This document shows, one piece after another, positions 44,933 through 52,762 of a stretch of DNA of 64,000 nt. The number at the start of each line of letters is the position of its first letter. Position 1 is the stretch's first letter. The notes under the pieces were generated by a model that saw only the letters and a program-made list of their open reading frames with translations, did no database searches and was not told where the DNA came from. The position numbers and the translations under genes were made by a program. This DNA is from Streptomyces sp. WMMB303 (lineage in GTDB: Bacteria; Actinomycetota; Actinomycetes; Streptomycetales; Streptomycetaceae), in NCBI RefSeq assembly GCF_029351045.1, contig NZ_JARKIN010000001.1, positions 6,601,001 to 6,665,000 on the forward strand, written 5' to 3'.

Positions 44933-45877
44933 ATGCGCGCGCGATACCGGATCCCCCTCAAGACAGCCCTCGGCATCACGGCACTCGGCGCGGCGTGCGT
45001 CGGGTACGCGGCCGGTGTGGAAGCCCGCTCGTTCCGCCTGCGACGGGTCTCGGTGCCCGTGCTGCCCCCCGGTATGCATCCGCTGCGTGTCCTGCAGGTC
45101 TCCGACATCCACATGGTCAGCGGCCAGCGGAAGAAGCAGCGATGGCTACAGGAGCTCGCCGGGCTGCGGCCCGACTTCGTGATCAACACTGGGGACAACC
45201 TCTCCGACACCGAAGCCGTACCCGAAGTCCTCGACGCACTCGGCCCGTTGATGGAATACCCGGGCGCCTACGTCTTCGGCTCGAACGACTACTACGGCCC
45301 CAAGCTGCGCAACCCCGCCAAGTACCTCATGGAGAAGGCGTCCGGCAAGCACGGGCTGAACGGAAATCCGCCCGCCGTCGGCGTCGTCCACAACCCGTGG
45401 GAGGAGCTGCGCGACGCCTTCGACTCGGTCGGCTGGGTCGGCCTCTCCAACACCAGGGGCCGCATCAAGCTGGACGGCGGCCAGGAGATCGCGCTGACCG
45501 GACTGGACGACCCGCACATCAAACGGGACCGCTACGGCGAGGTCGCCGGAGGCCCCGAGGCGGACGCCGACCTCTCCCTCGCCGTCGTCCACGCTCCGTA
45601 CCTGCGCGTCCTCGACGCCTTCACCGCCGACCGCTACCCGCTGATCCTGGCCGGCCACACTCACGGCGGCCAGCTCTGCGTCCCCTTCTACGGGGCACTC
45701 GTCACCAACTGCGACATCGACACCGACCGGGTCAAGGGCCTCTCCACCCACCGCGCTGGCGGTCACGAGTCGTACCTGCACGTCAGCGCGGGATGCGGAG
45801 CCAGCCGCTACACCCCGGTCCGCTTCGCCTGCCCCCCGGAAGCGACCCTCCTCACCCTCACTCCCCGCGAGAACTGA
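44933..45877 (+). CDS. Calcineurin-like metallophosphoesterase, membrane-anchored
   Basis: This is a 314-residue protein. One N-terminal helix (LKTALGITALGAACVGYAAG) is followed by the metal-binding motifs VSDIHMVSG, NTGDNLSD, GSNDYYG (in place of GNHE) and LAGHTHGGQL. This is the YkuE/YaeI-like group, whose members act on membrane lipids such as UDP-diacylglucosamine or lipid phosphates in other bacteria. In actinobacteria it is commonly adjacent to class A PBP genes, suggesting an envelope role. Confidence 0.92.
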   Translation: MRARYRIPLKTALGITALGAACVGYAAGVEARSFRLRRVSVPVLPPGMHPLRVLQVSDIHMVSGQRKKQRWLQELAGLRPDFVINTGDNLSDTEAVPEVLDALGPLMEYPGAYVFGSNDYYGPKLRNPAKYLMEKASGKHGLNGNPPAVGVVHNPWEELRDAFDSVGWVGLSNTRGRIKLDGGQEIALTGLDDPHIKRDRYGEVAGGPEADADLSLAVVHAPYLRVLDAFTADRYPLILAGHTHGGQLCVPFYGALVTNCDIDTDRVKGLSTHRAGGHESYLHVSAGCGASRYTPVRFACPPEATLLTLTPREN

Positions 45878-45983
45878 CCGACCCCGCGCCCCTCCCCGGG
45901 CCGTCTCCCGGCACGGGACCACCTCCCCGCGAAACCCGATTTCGCCTCAGCGCTCCCCTGGGCTAAAGTAGTCGTCGTTGCTT

Positions 45984-46057
45984 CGGGGTGTAGCGCAGCT
46001 TGGCAGCGCGCTTCGTTCGGGACGAAGAGGTCGTGGGTTCAAATCCCGCCACCCCGA
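45984..46057 (+). tRNA. tRNA-Pro (CGG)
   Basis: This is a 74-nt cloverleaf. Acceptor arm CGGGGTG pairs with CACCCCG. The anticodon stem CTTCG/CGAAG encloses loop TTCGGGA with anticodon CGG. The T arm is GTGGGTTCAAATCCCGC-like, and the discriminator is A. The CCA end is not encoded. Its 3' half is the attachment site for the integrated element downstream. Confidence 0.97.
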
Positions 46058-46059
46058 CA
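46015..46059. repeat. Attachment site copy in tRNA-Pro (attL)
   Basis: It begins gttcgggacgaagagg and ends ccaccccgaca. It is identical over 45 bp to 58215-58259 and includes the anticodon loop through the 3' end of the tRNA gene, so integration restores the tRNA. Confidence 0.95.
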
Positions 46060-46064
46060 CAGGT

Positions 46065-46100
46065 CAGAGGCCCATTCGCTTGATCGCGAATGGGCCTCTG
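46065..46100 (+). terminator. Element-supplied terminator after tRNA-Pro
   Basis: A 15-bp perfect stem (46065-46079 with 46086-46100, arm CAGAGGCCCATTCGC) and a 6-base loop sit five bases past the attachment core. They replace the tRNA's original terminator, which is now beyond the other end of the element. Confidence 0.75.
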
Positions 46101-46106
46101 TCGTGC

Positions 46107-46130
46107 GTACAGCAGCGGAGTACAGCAACC
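46107..46130. promoter_or_regulatory. Candidate integrase arm-type site, left
   Basis: Two direct copies of GTACAGCA, as gtacagcagcgg and agtacagcaacc, lie between the left attachment core and int. A near-copy (21 of 23 bases) is found near the right end at 58111-58133. Confidence 0.5.
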
Positions 46131-46131
46131 G

Positions 46132-47430
46132 CTAAGACTCCTGCTGATCTTCTCCGGCCGAACCCTCGTCACCCTCCCCCGGCTGCGGCTCCTGGGAGCT
46201 CTGGCCGCCGAGGGCCGTACCGAGCTTCCGCAGCGCCCGGCGCGTCTCGGCCGAGGGCACGTGCGTGTAGACCTCCATCGTGACCGCGATCTCGGAGTGC
46301 CGAAGGATCTGCATCGCGATGCGCGGATGGACGTCCAACGCCGCCAGGAGCGAGGCACAGGTGTGCCGGGTGTCATGGACCCGGATCACCCGCACATCGG
46401 CCCGGCCGCAACGCCGCTCGAATTCCCGCGTGAAGTTCCGGGGCTCGATCGGTGTGCCGTAGCGAGTGGTGAAGACGAAATCCGAGTCGTTCCACAGTTC
46501 GCCGGCAGCCCGCTCGGCCGACTGCTGAGCTTCCTTTCGCGCCTTGAGAGCCGCGATACAGACGTCGGGGAGAGGCAGCACCGCCTCTGACGCCTCGGTC
46601 TTCGCGACGTCCGAGTGGAGAAGCTGACGGCGCACCCGCTGAAGCTGGTGGGCGATGCGCAGCTCACCACTGTCGAAGTTCACATCCGACCAGGTGAGGC
46701 CCAGCACCTCCCCCTTGCGCAGGCCCAGGACGAGCACCAGAACGTACGCGGCGTACAGGTAGTCGCCCTCGGCTTCCGCCCGCTCCAGGAAGTGACACGC
46801 TTCCTCCACCGACCAGGGGTCCGGACGCTTGCGCCGAGGCCGCTTGACCTTGATCAATTGGGCCACGTTCTTGGCGATCAGCTCCTCCAGGACGGCATTC
46901 CCGAGGGCGCTGCGGAGGACCGTGCGGGCATCGTTCACCGACCGAGCCGAGAGCGCCTTGCCGCAGCACCGCCCCTTCTCCTTCGCGCAGCAGCGGCGGC
47001 GCTTCTCCGGGCGCGCAGCATCCTTCCCCTGGGCGCAGCACTGGCAGGTAGCGGCCAGCCGGTTCAACCAAGTGCGGAGATCCCGCACGGTCAGCCGATC
47101 GAGCCGCTTGCCACCGAGGTACGGAACGATGTGGAGACGGGTGATCGTCTCGTACGTCGCAGCGGTGAGCGGCCGGAGATTGGGCTCCACCACCTCCCGC
47201 TGCCAGTACGTGAGGTACTGCTCCAGCGTCGGAATCTTGGTCGCCACCGGCCCCTTAATCGCCTCGGCGTGGAGCTTCACCCACTTCTCGTGGACTTCCG
47301 GGCGGGTCTTGCCGTAGACGTACTTGCGCTTGCGTTTGCCGTCCGGGGTGGTGACCCAGACGTACGCGGCGAAGCCGCCGTTGCGGTACGGGTAGATCGA
47401 ACCTTCGCCATTGCCCCGCTTGCCGCTCAC
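46132..47430 (-). CDS. int: Tyrosine site-specific integrase
   Basis: This is a 432-residue tyrosine recombinase that would integrate and excise the element at the tRNA site. Catalytic residues are R238 (LGLRKGEVLGL), H352-xx-R355 (HDTRHT), H378 (LRHSEI) and nucleophile Y388 (VYTHV). The N-terminal region has an AP2-like arm-binding domain (GSIYPYRNGGFAAYVW). An inserted cysteine-rich segment (CQCCAQG, then RCCAKEKGRCC) in the core-binding domain is also seen in other actinobacterial AICE integrases. The GTG at 47430 overlaps the xis stop and has gggggtgg upstream; GTG 47439 is an alternative. Confidence 0.96.
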   Translation of the reverse strand: MSGKRGNGEGSIYPYRNGGFAAYVWVTTPDGKRKRKYVYGKTRPEVHEKWVKLHAEAIKGPVATKIPTLEQYLTYWQREVVEPNLRPLTAATYETITRLHIVPYLGGKRLDRLTVRDLRTWLNRLAATCQCCAQGKDAARPEKRRRCCAKEKGRCCGKALSARSVNDARTVLRSALGNAVLEELIAKNVAQLIKVKRPRRKRPDPWSVEEACHFLERAEAEGDYLYAAYVLVLVLGLRKGEVLGLTWSDVNFDSGELRIAHQLQRVRRQLLHSDVAKTEASEAVLPLPDVCIAALKARKEAQQSAERAAGELWNDSDFVFTTRYGTPIEPRNFTREFERRCGRADVRVIRVHDTRHTCASLLAALDVHPRIAMQILRHSEIAVTMEVYTHVPSAETRRALRKLGTALGGQSSQEPQPGEGDEGSAGEDQQES

Positions 47431-47657
47431 GCGGTCCACCCCCAGCGGTCGGCGCCGGCTTCGGCTTCCTCGGCACAGCGGTTCACGTACTCGTCCACCC
47501 AGGCCGGGAGGACGCGGCGGTTACGGCCGACCTTGACGGAGCGGATTTCCCCGGTGAGGACGAGCATCTTGGTCTTGGAAAGGCCGAAGCCGAGCATGGC
47601 GGCAACTTCGGCCGTGGTGTGCCACTTGGGCGTGATGGTGGTCGTGGTCGCCGTCAT
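47427..47657 (-). CDS. xis: Excisionase, helix-turn-helix
   Basis: This is a 76-residue protein of the MerR-like excisionase fold: WHTTAEVAAMLGFGLSKTK, then the strand-wing SVKVGRNRRVLPAWVDEYV. It should bind near the attachment site and direct the integrase toward excision. Its stop overlaps int (GTGA) and its start overlaps the rep stop (ATGA), so rep, xis and int are translated as one coupled unit. A good aaggag lies 10 bases before the ATG. Confidence 0.93.
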   Translation of the reverse strand: MTATTTTITPKWHTTAEVAAMLGFGLSKTKMLVLTGEIRSVKVGRNRRVLPAWVDEYVNRCAEEAEAGADRWGWTA

Positions 47658-49027
47658 CGGGCGGCGTCTCCTTCCGCAGTGGGGATTGTTGGGGTGTCGG
47701 CGAGGGACGCGGCCAGCCACTGCTCCGTGGCGGTGAGACCGGTTCCCGCGTAGGCCCAGTGGGCGAGGACGAGGGTTGTCGTCTCGCCTGCGCCGTCCAC
47801 AGGTTGTGGGTTGTCGCCGCGTGCGATGGCGGCTTGGAGGCGTTGCCATTGGGCGCGGGCGGTGCGGAGGGCGCCGAGGGTGGTGGAGTAGCGGCGGGTT
47901 TTGGTGGAGAAGTGGCCGCGGAAGCCGAGCATGTGGGCCCAGGCGCGGAGGCGGAGGTGTGCGAGGTCTTTGCGGGCGCCCAGGGCCCAGGCGGTGCGGA
48001 TGAGTCGTTCGGCATGCTGTGGGAGGTTGAGGGTGGCCAGTTCGGCGATGAAGCGCAGGCGGCGGTCGAGGGTGCCGGTGGCTGTCTCGGCGCCTTTGGT
48101 GGCGTACTTGGCGATGTAGGCCGCAACGGCGCGGTCGGTGAGGGCGTGGCCGCCATCGAGGTCGGGTCCGTGGATGGTGCGGATGTCGAGCTGGCGACCG
48201 AAAGCGAAGGTGTGGGTGCGGCCGTCGAGGACGGGGCCGGGGACGACCGCACGGGAGGCAGCCGCGAGGATGGCGTCGGTCAACAGCTCGGCGGACGCCC
48301 AGTGCGGGGGCCGGGTCTCGCCGCCGGCCGGGCCGTCGAGTCGGATGACGGCGTGGAAATGGACGGCGCCGCGCTTCTGGTACTCGGCGACCTTCGCGAA
48401 GGACACCCGGGCCCTCTCGGGGAGCTCTCGTTGGGTCAGGCCCGCGCGGCGTGCGATCTCCCGGCGGAGGTGGATGGAGAAGCGGCGCCAGAGGATGCCT
48501 GCGTGGGCGTTCCAGAGCACTGCGGATTCGTAGTCGTACCGCTCCGGGTCCAGCGGCGTACCCAGCTTGGGGTCGTCGGCAGCGTGGTGGCGTCCGCAGC
48601 GGCAGGGACGGGTGCCGGGCCGGTTGTGAACTGGGCCGAAGCTCGGGGCGGTGAACGTGGCGAAGACGCGCGGGTGTGTCGTGACCTCTTCGGGGGTGCC
48701 TTTGCCGCCGCGTAGTCCGGCGGTGATGAGGTGGAAGGTGTCGCGGCGGTAGGTCTCGGCGCAGGCCGCACAGCGGGTGGTGCGGCGGTTGCCGCAGCGG
48801 ACCAGGAGATCACCGGCCGGAAGGTCGCCCGAGTCGAGGCGGCGCAGGGCCGGGCCGATTTCGCCGGTGGTGGTGTCCAGGTTGTGTTCGGTGCGGTGGC
48901 CGGCCAGGCGGATGGGGTGGGTGCAGCCGCCCAGGCCGGAGAGCTGGCGGAGGATACCGGGCAGGGTGCCGGTTGCGGCGAGGTTTGCCAGGTCGGTGAG
49001 TGGGGCTGGGGTGGTGCGCGCGATGAT
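47654..49027 (-). CDS. repSA: RepSA-type replication initiator, apparent ATC start
   Basis: This is a protein of about 457 residues. The first half carries cysteine clusters (RCGNRRTTRCAACAETY and PCRCGRHH). The second half has an HUH motif in AVHFHAVIRL (H223 and H225) and two tyrosines in AAYIAKYATK (Y304, Y308), the hallmarks of rolling-circle initiators such as pSAM2 RepSA. No ATG, GTG or TTG exists in frame ahead of the conserved N-terminus (ARTTPAPLTDLANLA). Instead, agaaggaga stands seven bases before two ATC codons at 49027-49022. Either ATC is the start, or the first part is expressed some other way. A shorter frame from GTG 48520 would lack both cysteine clusters. Confidence 0.88.
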   Translation of the reverse strand: MIARTTPAPLTDLANLAATGTLPGILRQLSGLGGCTHPIRLAGHRTEHNLDTTTGEIGPALRRLDSGDLPAGDLLVRCGNRRTTRCAACAETYRRDTFHLITAGLRGGKGTPEEVTTHPRVFATFTAPSFGPVHNRPGTRPCRCGRHHAADDPKLGTPLDPERYDYESAVLWNAHAGILWRRFSIHLRREIARRAGLTQRELPERARVSFAKVAEYQKRGAVHFHAVIRLDGPAGGETRPPHWASAELLTDAILAAASRAVVPGPVLDGRTHTFAFGRQLDIRTIHGPDLDGGHALTDRAVAAYIAKYATKGAETATGTLDRRLRFIAELATLNLPQHAERLIRTAWALGARKDLAHLRLRAWAHMLGFRGHFSTKTRRYSTTLGALRTARAQWQRLQAAIARGDNPQPVDGAGETTTLVLAHWAYAGTGLTATEQWLAASLADTPTIPTAEGDAAR

Positions 49028-49122
49028 GGTGCTTCTCCTTCTCTGACCTACGGGGTGGGGGAAGGGGCCGGGCTGCCGGGGCGGTGGATGCTTGGCGGTA
49101 TCGAGACCGCCCCGGTAGCCAC

Positions 49123-49410
49123 TCAGCGGTGGTGGATGCCGTTGCGGGAGCCGAGGAGCGAGCGCAGAACCAGCGCAGCCACGGCGACGGACACGGCCGT
49201 GACGACGACGGCGGCCAGGAGCGCAACGACGACCACACCGCCGACCACCACGGCCGCGACGGCCCCCGAACCGACCGAGGGAAACGCGCGCTGCGGCGGT
49301 GCAGCGAGGGATGCGGAGTGCTGGCAGCCGCAGACCGGAACGTGCGCGTGCTGGGCGGTCGTGGGCAGGTTCGGGGTGTGGGTGTCGGGGAGTTGGGGGC
49401 GCAGGAACAT
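49123..49410 (-). CDS. SpdD-like transfer protein
   Basis: This is a 95-residue protein. The N-terminal half has HAHVPVCGC and Pro/Thr; the C-terminal half is a long, very hydrophobic Val/Ala helix (AVAAVVVGGVVVVALLAAVV). This is the typical shape of Spd (spread) proteins of Streptomyces plasmids and AICEs, membrane proteins needed for plasmid movement between hyphal compartments. A strong gacaggagg site precedes the ATG. Confidence 0.75.
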   Translation of the reverse strand: MFLRPQLPDTHTPNLPTTAQHAHVPVCGCQHSASLAAPPQRAFPSVGSGAVAAVVVGGVVVVALLAAVVVTAVSVAVAALVLRSLLGSRNGIHHR

Positions 49411-49424
49411 CGGCTTTCCTCCTG

Positions 49425-49619
49425 TCAGTCGTGGGTGCCGTTGACGGTTTCGACTCCGGTGCGGGTGCCGTTGTCGATGGCGGGGGCGAGGAAGGTGTCG
49501 GCGAGGTAGAAGCCGAACAGGGCGATCACGACGACGAGCCAGACGCGGACGCCGAGGAACTTCACAGCGCCCCACACCAGCAGGCCCAGGACGACGACCA
49601 GGGGGAGGTTCACGGACAC
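49425..49619 (-). CDS. SpdB-like small membrane protein
   Basis: This is a 64-residue protein with two hydrophobic stretches (LPLVVVLGLLVWGAVKFLG and VWLVVVIALFGFYLA) and a short polar end. It starts at GTG 49619 with aaaggag upstream. Its context among other Spd genes suggests a role in intramycelial spread; no enzyme motif is seen. Confidence 0.75.
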   Translation of the reverse strand: MSVNLPLVVVLGLLVWGAVKFLGVRVWLVVVIALFGFYLADTFLAPAIDNGTRTGVETVNGTHD

Positions 49620-49633
49620 GGGTGGCTCTCCTT

Positions 49634-49825
49634 TCAGCGGACGGGGCAGCGGTGGGTGCGGGCGGCCAGCTCTGCGGCGGCGCGTGAGTCGTAGTCGGCG
49701 GAGAAGCCGCAGCGCGGGGCGGTGCAGGCGGCGGTGTGCTTCTCGCGGCCACGGCCGTCGTGGGCGGTGCCGACCTGTACGGGGCCGATGCGGGTCACGG
49801 AGCGGAAGCGGCGGTTGAGCGGCAT
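49634..49825 (-). CDS. Mobile element transfer protein with Cys/His motif
   Basis: This is a 63-residue protein: MPLNRRFRSVTRIGPVQVG, then CTAPRCGFSADYDSRAAAELAARTHRC-type spacing (three Cys and one His), suggesting a small zinc-binding fold. Closely similar small proteins occur in most AICEs just upstream of spd genes. Its start overlaps the stop of the gene before it. Confidence 0.75.
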   Translation of the reverse strand: MPLNRRFRSVTRIGPVQVGTAHDGRGREKHTAACTAPRCGFSADYDSRAAAELAARTHRCPVR

Positions 49826-50013
49826 CAGCAGTCCTTCAGTCGCAGGGATGCGGGGCTGGGGAAGCGGCGCAGGATGCGGGCGGCTTCCTCGGGGTCCTCG
49901 GTGCGGGTGGCGGCTTCTTCCGCCAGCAGCCGGGCCAGGGCGGGGCGGCCGGTGTGGGCCATCTCGTGGGCCGCATCGAGGTAGTCGAAGCTGTCGGGCA
50001 GGTATCCGGGCAT
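49825..50013 (-). CDS. Small AICE hypothetical protein
   Basis: This is a 62-residue acidic, helical protein (MPGYLPDSFDYLDAAHEMA...) with no known domain. It is preceded by a strong ccggagg site, and its stop overlaps the next start. Similar short proteins accompany DUF2637 genes in other AICEs. Function is unknown. Confidence 0.7.
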   Translation of the reverse strand: MPGYLPDSFDYLDAAHEMAHTGRPALARLLAEEAATRTEDPEEAARILRRFPSPASLRLKDC

Positions 50014-50032
50014 GGAGGTTCCTCCGGTGCGG

Positions 50033-50656
50033 TCAGGTGAGCTGGGCGGCGATCTGCTCGGCGAGCGGTGCAGGGACGCCGAGGCGAGCGCGGAGAGTCG
50101 GGGTGTCGATGGGTGTGCCGGTGCGCTCCTGATGAGCGGTCGCGATCTTGCGCGCGTGCTCGACCAGAGCGGCCGGAACAGCCGCGGTGGACGGCGCCGG
50201 GAGCTCCGGCGCGGCCGGTACGGAAGGTGCGGGCGCGGGCTCTGCGATCTCGGGGCCGGTCGGCTGCTCGGCGGCCGGCTCGGTTGGGGGGTCGTGCGTG
50301 GTGTGGGCGAGGAGGGTTCCGCCGAGGAAGGCCAGGGCAGGCCATCCGGCGACGAGGATGCGCAGCCAGTCGGGAACGTCGCCCAGGTCGAGGAGCCCGG
50401 CGGTGGCGATGTTGGCGCCGAGGGAGGCGGTGAGGGCGACGAGGAACCAGCACCAGCCCGCCGCCCGGTCACGACCCGAGCGAAGCCGACGCCAAGCAGC
50501 CACGAGCAGCAGGTCGACCGAGACCGGGTATGCCCAGGCTTTCCAGCCGTCTTGTCCGGCTGCCGAGGCCAGGTCGTGCAGGTGGGCGAAGGACAGCGCA
50601 GCAGCGATGACGGCCTGGACGAGCACGGCATCGACGCGGGCGAGGTGGACGCGCAT
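50033..50656 (-). CDS. DUF2637 membrane protein (SpdA-like)
   Basis: This is a 207-residue protein. Four membrane segments (VDAVLVQAVIAAALSFAHL, AYPVSVDLLLVAAW, CWFLVALTASLGANIATA, and ILVAGWPALAFLGGTLLAH) make up DUF2637, the commonest membrane component of Streptomyces AICE and plasmid transfer regions. The C-terminal 90 residues are a Pro/Ala linker and a helix-turn-helix-like stretch (TPIDTPTLRARLGVPAPLAE), which may bind DNA. Start 50656 has aaggagg eight bases upstream. Confidence 0.85.
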   Translation of the reverse strand: MRVHLARVDAVLVQAVIAAALSFAHLHDLASAAGQDGWKAWAYPVSVDLLLVAAWRRLRSGRDRAAGWCWFLVALTASLGANIATAGLLDLGDVPDWLRILVAGWPALAFLGGTLLAHTTHDPPTEPAAEQPTGPEIAEPAPAPSVPAAPELPAPSTAAVPAALVEHARKIATAHQERTGTPIDTPTLRARLGVPAPLAEQIAAQLT

Positions 50657-50745
50657 GGATGGCACCTCCTTTCGGATTTCGGCATGGGAGGGGTAAGGAC
50701 TTGGCGCGAGACGGACGCGCCGGCCGAATCGGAGAGAGCGGAACG

Positions 50746-52068
50746 TCAGGCGGTAGCGGGCCGGAAGGGCTTGAGTGCGGGCAGGTCCGGCACCAGGTGC
50801 ACGGTCCGCTCACACGCGACGGCAGCATCGGCCAGGGACAGGTATGGGGTGCGGATTCGGGACCAGCCGCCGGAGGTGTCACCCACGACCGCGAGGCCGG
50901 GGCGTTCGGGGGCGATGGTGCAGGCGGCGCCGACCGCTTCGGGGGCGATGTCCCCAAGCGCCATCTTGGCCGAGGGTTCATCGTTGACGCGGTGGCAGAC
51001 GCGGCCAGAGAGCTGGGCACGGAGCATGGTGGCGCCCTTGCCCAGCTCGGCACCGAACCGCTGCCCGCACACCTCCAGATAGATCCCCGCAGCCCTACCG
51101 AGCTGGGCAAGCCGGATCAACTGGGTGACCATCTCATCCCGCCGCTCCTCATCCTTCCGCGAAGCGACGAGGAACAGTTCGGCCACTTCATCGACGAACA
51201 GCACGATCGGCACCGGCCGTTCTGCCTCGGGCAGGCCCCACACATCCGAGGTGATCTCCTCATCAGGCGTGGACGGGGCGATGCCCTGCCGGGCACGGAT
51301 GAGGTCGTATCGGTCCTCCATCTCCCGGACCAGGACGGGCAGCAGTTCGGCAGCCTCAGCCGGGTCGGTCGCCAGCGCCGAGAGCCGAGGAGCGAACGGC
51401 GCCAGCTCAACCCCTCGCTTGCAGTCGATGCCGGCCAGCGCGACCGGCTGAGCGGCGAGCCCGGTGATCAGGTGCCGCAGGTACATCGACTTGCCCGACA
51501 GCGTGGCGCCAAGGACCAGTTCGTGCGGGATGGCGCGGTAGTCACGGACAAAGGCGGTTGCATCCTCCCGCAGAGCCACCGGCACCCGCAGGAAGCCGCC
51601 GCCTGCCTTGCGCGGCATCCGTACTCGTTGCAGGACGTCGAAGCTGACCAGGCGCAGTTCGACCACACCGGGCTTGACCGGCTGCACGTACACGCCATGC
51701 ACACCCCAGGCATGCCGCAGCCGCTCAGCAGAAGCAGCTATGTCGGCGGGCTCCTGCCCCGGAGCGAGCCGCAACCGGATGCGCAGGCCGGTCGAGGTCG
51801 GCCGCAGCAGGCCCCGACGAGGAGGCACCGGCCGCACCTCACGGCGAGTCGCAGCCCGCACAGCCAACGCCCGCAGACGGGACGGCTGCACCGTCAGCCC
51901 GCACGAATCCATGACCGACCCGTACGAACCCACCAAGCGGGCAGCCGAAGCAGGCATGCCCACGGCCGACCAGTACGCGGCAGGGTGCCGGGCCCGGAGG
52001 TAGGCAGCACCAGCACCCAGACCGGCCGCGGGGCCGCCTACCTCCATCAGCGTCATCAGCTCGGACAC
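50746..52068 (-). CDS. FtsK/SpoIIIE-type conjugal DNA translocase (TraB/TraSA)
   Basis: This is a 440-residue ATPase. Walker A is GATLSGKSMYLRHLI and Walker B lies in PIVLFVDEVAEL. A hydrophobic N-terminus and the FtsK core region (CGQRFGAELGKGATMLRAQL) are recognisable. One such protein is enough for Streptomyces conjugation, moving double-stranded DNA between mating hyphae after binding short repeats (clt/TRS). The GTG at 52068 lies two bases past the upstream stop, with a ggggg site. It is the largest transfer gene of the element. Confidence 0.93.
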   Translation of the reverse strand: MSELMTLMEVGGPAAGLGAGAAYLRARHPAAYWSAVGMPASAARLVGSYGSVMDSCGLTVQPSRLRALAVRAATRREVRPVPPRRGLLRPTSTGLRIRLRLAPGQEPADIAASAERLRHAWGVHGVYVQPVKPGVVELRLVSFDVLQRVRMPRKAGGGFLRVPVALREDATAFVRDYRAIPHELVLGATLSGKSMYLRHLITGLAAQPVALAGIDCKRGVELAPFAPRLSALATDPAEAAELLPVLVREMEDRYDLIRARQGIAPSTPDEEITSDVWGLPEAERPVPIVLFVDEVAELFLVASRKDEERRDEMVTQLIRLAQLGRAAGIYLEVCGQRFGAELGKGATMLRAQLSGRVCHRVNDEPSAKMALGDIAPEAVGAACTIAPERPGLAVVGDTSGGWSRIRTPYLSLADAAVACERTVHLVPDLPALKPFRPATA

Positions 52069-52070
52069 GG

Positions 52071-52421
52071 TCAGGCCCCCACACCCGCCGGAACAGCACC
52101 AGGTGCGACGGCGGCAGCCCGGTAGGCGATGCCGTGGCGCTGCTGCCCGTTGAACACCGAGTCCCACGGCCGAGCCACCAGGCCCGGCAGGGAGACCGGC
52201 GCCCCCAGCGCCAGCCCTTCGGAGATGCCGCTCTCGGGAACGGTGACGTGGATGAGCGAGGACTCGCCCTCATCGATGTAGACGACGCCGACCTTCATCA
52301 GCGACTCACCACTGGTGGCGTCCTTGGCGATCTCGCCCGTCTGGCGGTCCCGCACCTTCGGCTCGGGGATCTCGGTCAGCAGGACTGTCGCGGTGGACGT
52401 GTCAATACGGATCGTTCGCAC
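52071..52421 (-). CDS. Conserved AICE protein upstream of tra
   Basis: This is a 116-residue beta-rich protein with repeated charged strands (RTIRIDTSTATVLLTEIPEP, KVGVVYIDEGESSLIHV) and a mobile Ala/Gly tail. Homologues sit directly before the TraB-type gene in many Streptomyces AICEs and are annotated hypothetical. It starts at GTG 52421 with gggag upstream and is coupled to the translocase gene. It could be an accessory of DNA transfer. Confidence 0.75.
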   Translation of the reverse strand: MRTIRIDTSTATVLLTEIPEPKVRDRQTGEIAKDATSGESLMKVGVVYIDEGESSLIHVTVPESGISEGLALGAPVSLPGLVARPWDSVFNGQQRHGIAYRAAAVAPGAVPAGVGA

Positions 52422-52734
52422 GACGCAGTACTCCCTTTGCGATTGCCCCATTTCAGGGCATAGGACAACAACTAGTCACGCAACGGGAGGTTGACCGCTT
52501 ACCGACTGGGCGCGATACGCTTCGAGAAGCGTTGATGCCAACGACGCACCCGGCCTGAGTGGGCTGCCTCCCGCTCAGGCCACATCTCTTCTGTGGCCTC
52601 TGAAGCGCATCGGTGCGGGTCTGCCTTCCCGCGTCGGTGCGCTTTCGCATGCCAACACCCCCTGCCCTGCTGGTTGCAGAGGGGCATGTTGACGCTCACC
52701 ACAGTAACCCGTACTCCAAGTACTGTCTAGTACT
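52422..52734. other. Transfer operon leader with tandem stem-loops
   Basis: This stretch has at least two adjacent hairpins on the plus strand: GGCCTGAG with CTCAGGCC (about 52552-52581) and GGCCACA with TGTGGCC (about 52577-52598). A G/C-rich repeat, gcatcggtgcg/gcgtcggtgcg, follows near 52608-52644. Two overlapping short minus-strand frames (52453-52650 and 52499-52702) could encode small basic proteins but have no supporting motif. Confidence 0.45.
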
Positions 52735-52762
52735 TCACGTACTAGTCCGCACTTCTTGTACG
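52711..52762. promoter_or_regulatory. Phased array of six GTACT-like pentamers
   Basis: GTAC occurs at 52711, 52720, 52730, 52739 and 52758, and a GCAC at 52749 fills the remaining step, giving six units every 9-10 bp. Most are GTACT. The array lies between the tra-side genes and the XRE regulator, overlapping the last codons of the latter. It may be the operator of the transfer operon or the recognition repeats of the translocase. Confidence 0.6.

Noticed and set aside
47759..48715. A 318-codon plus-strand frame opposite rep
   Set aside because: The minus frame carries the HUH motif, zinc-type cysteines and homology to RepSA; the plus frame is Gly/Glu artefact.
52453..52702. Two short minus-strand frames in the transfer leader
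   Set aside because: They overlap each other and the hairpins, and have no recognisable motif; mentioned only as possibilities.
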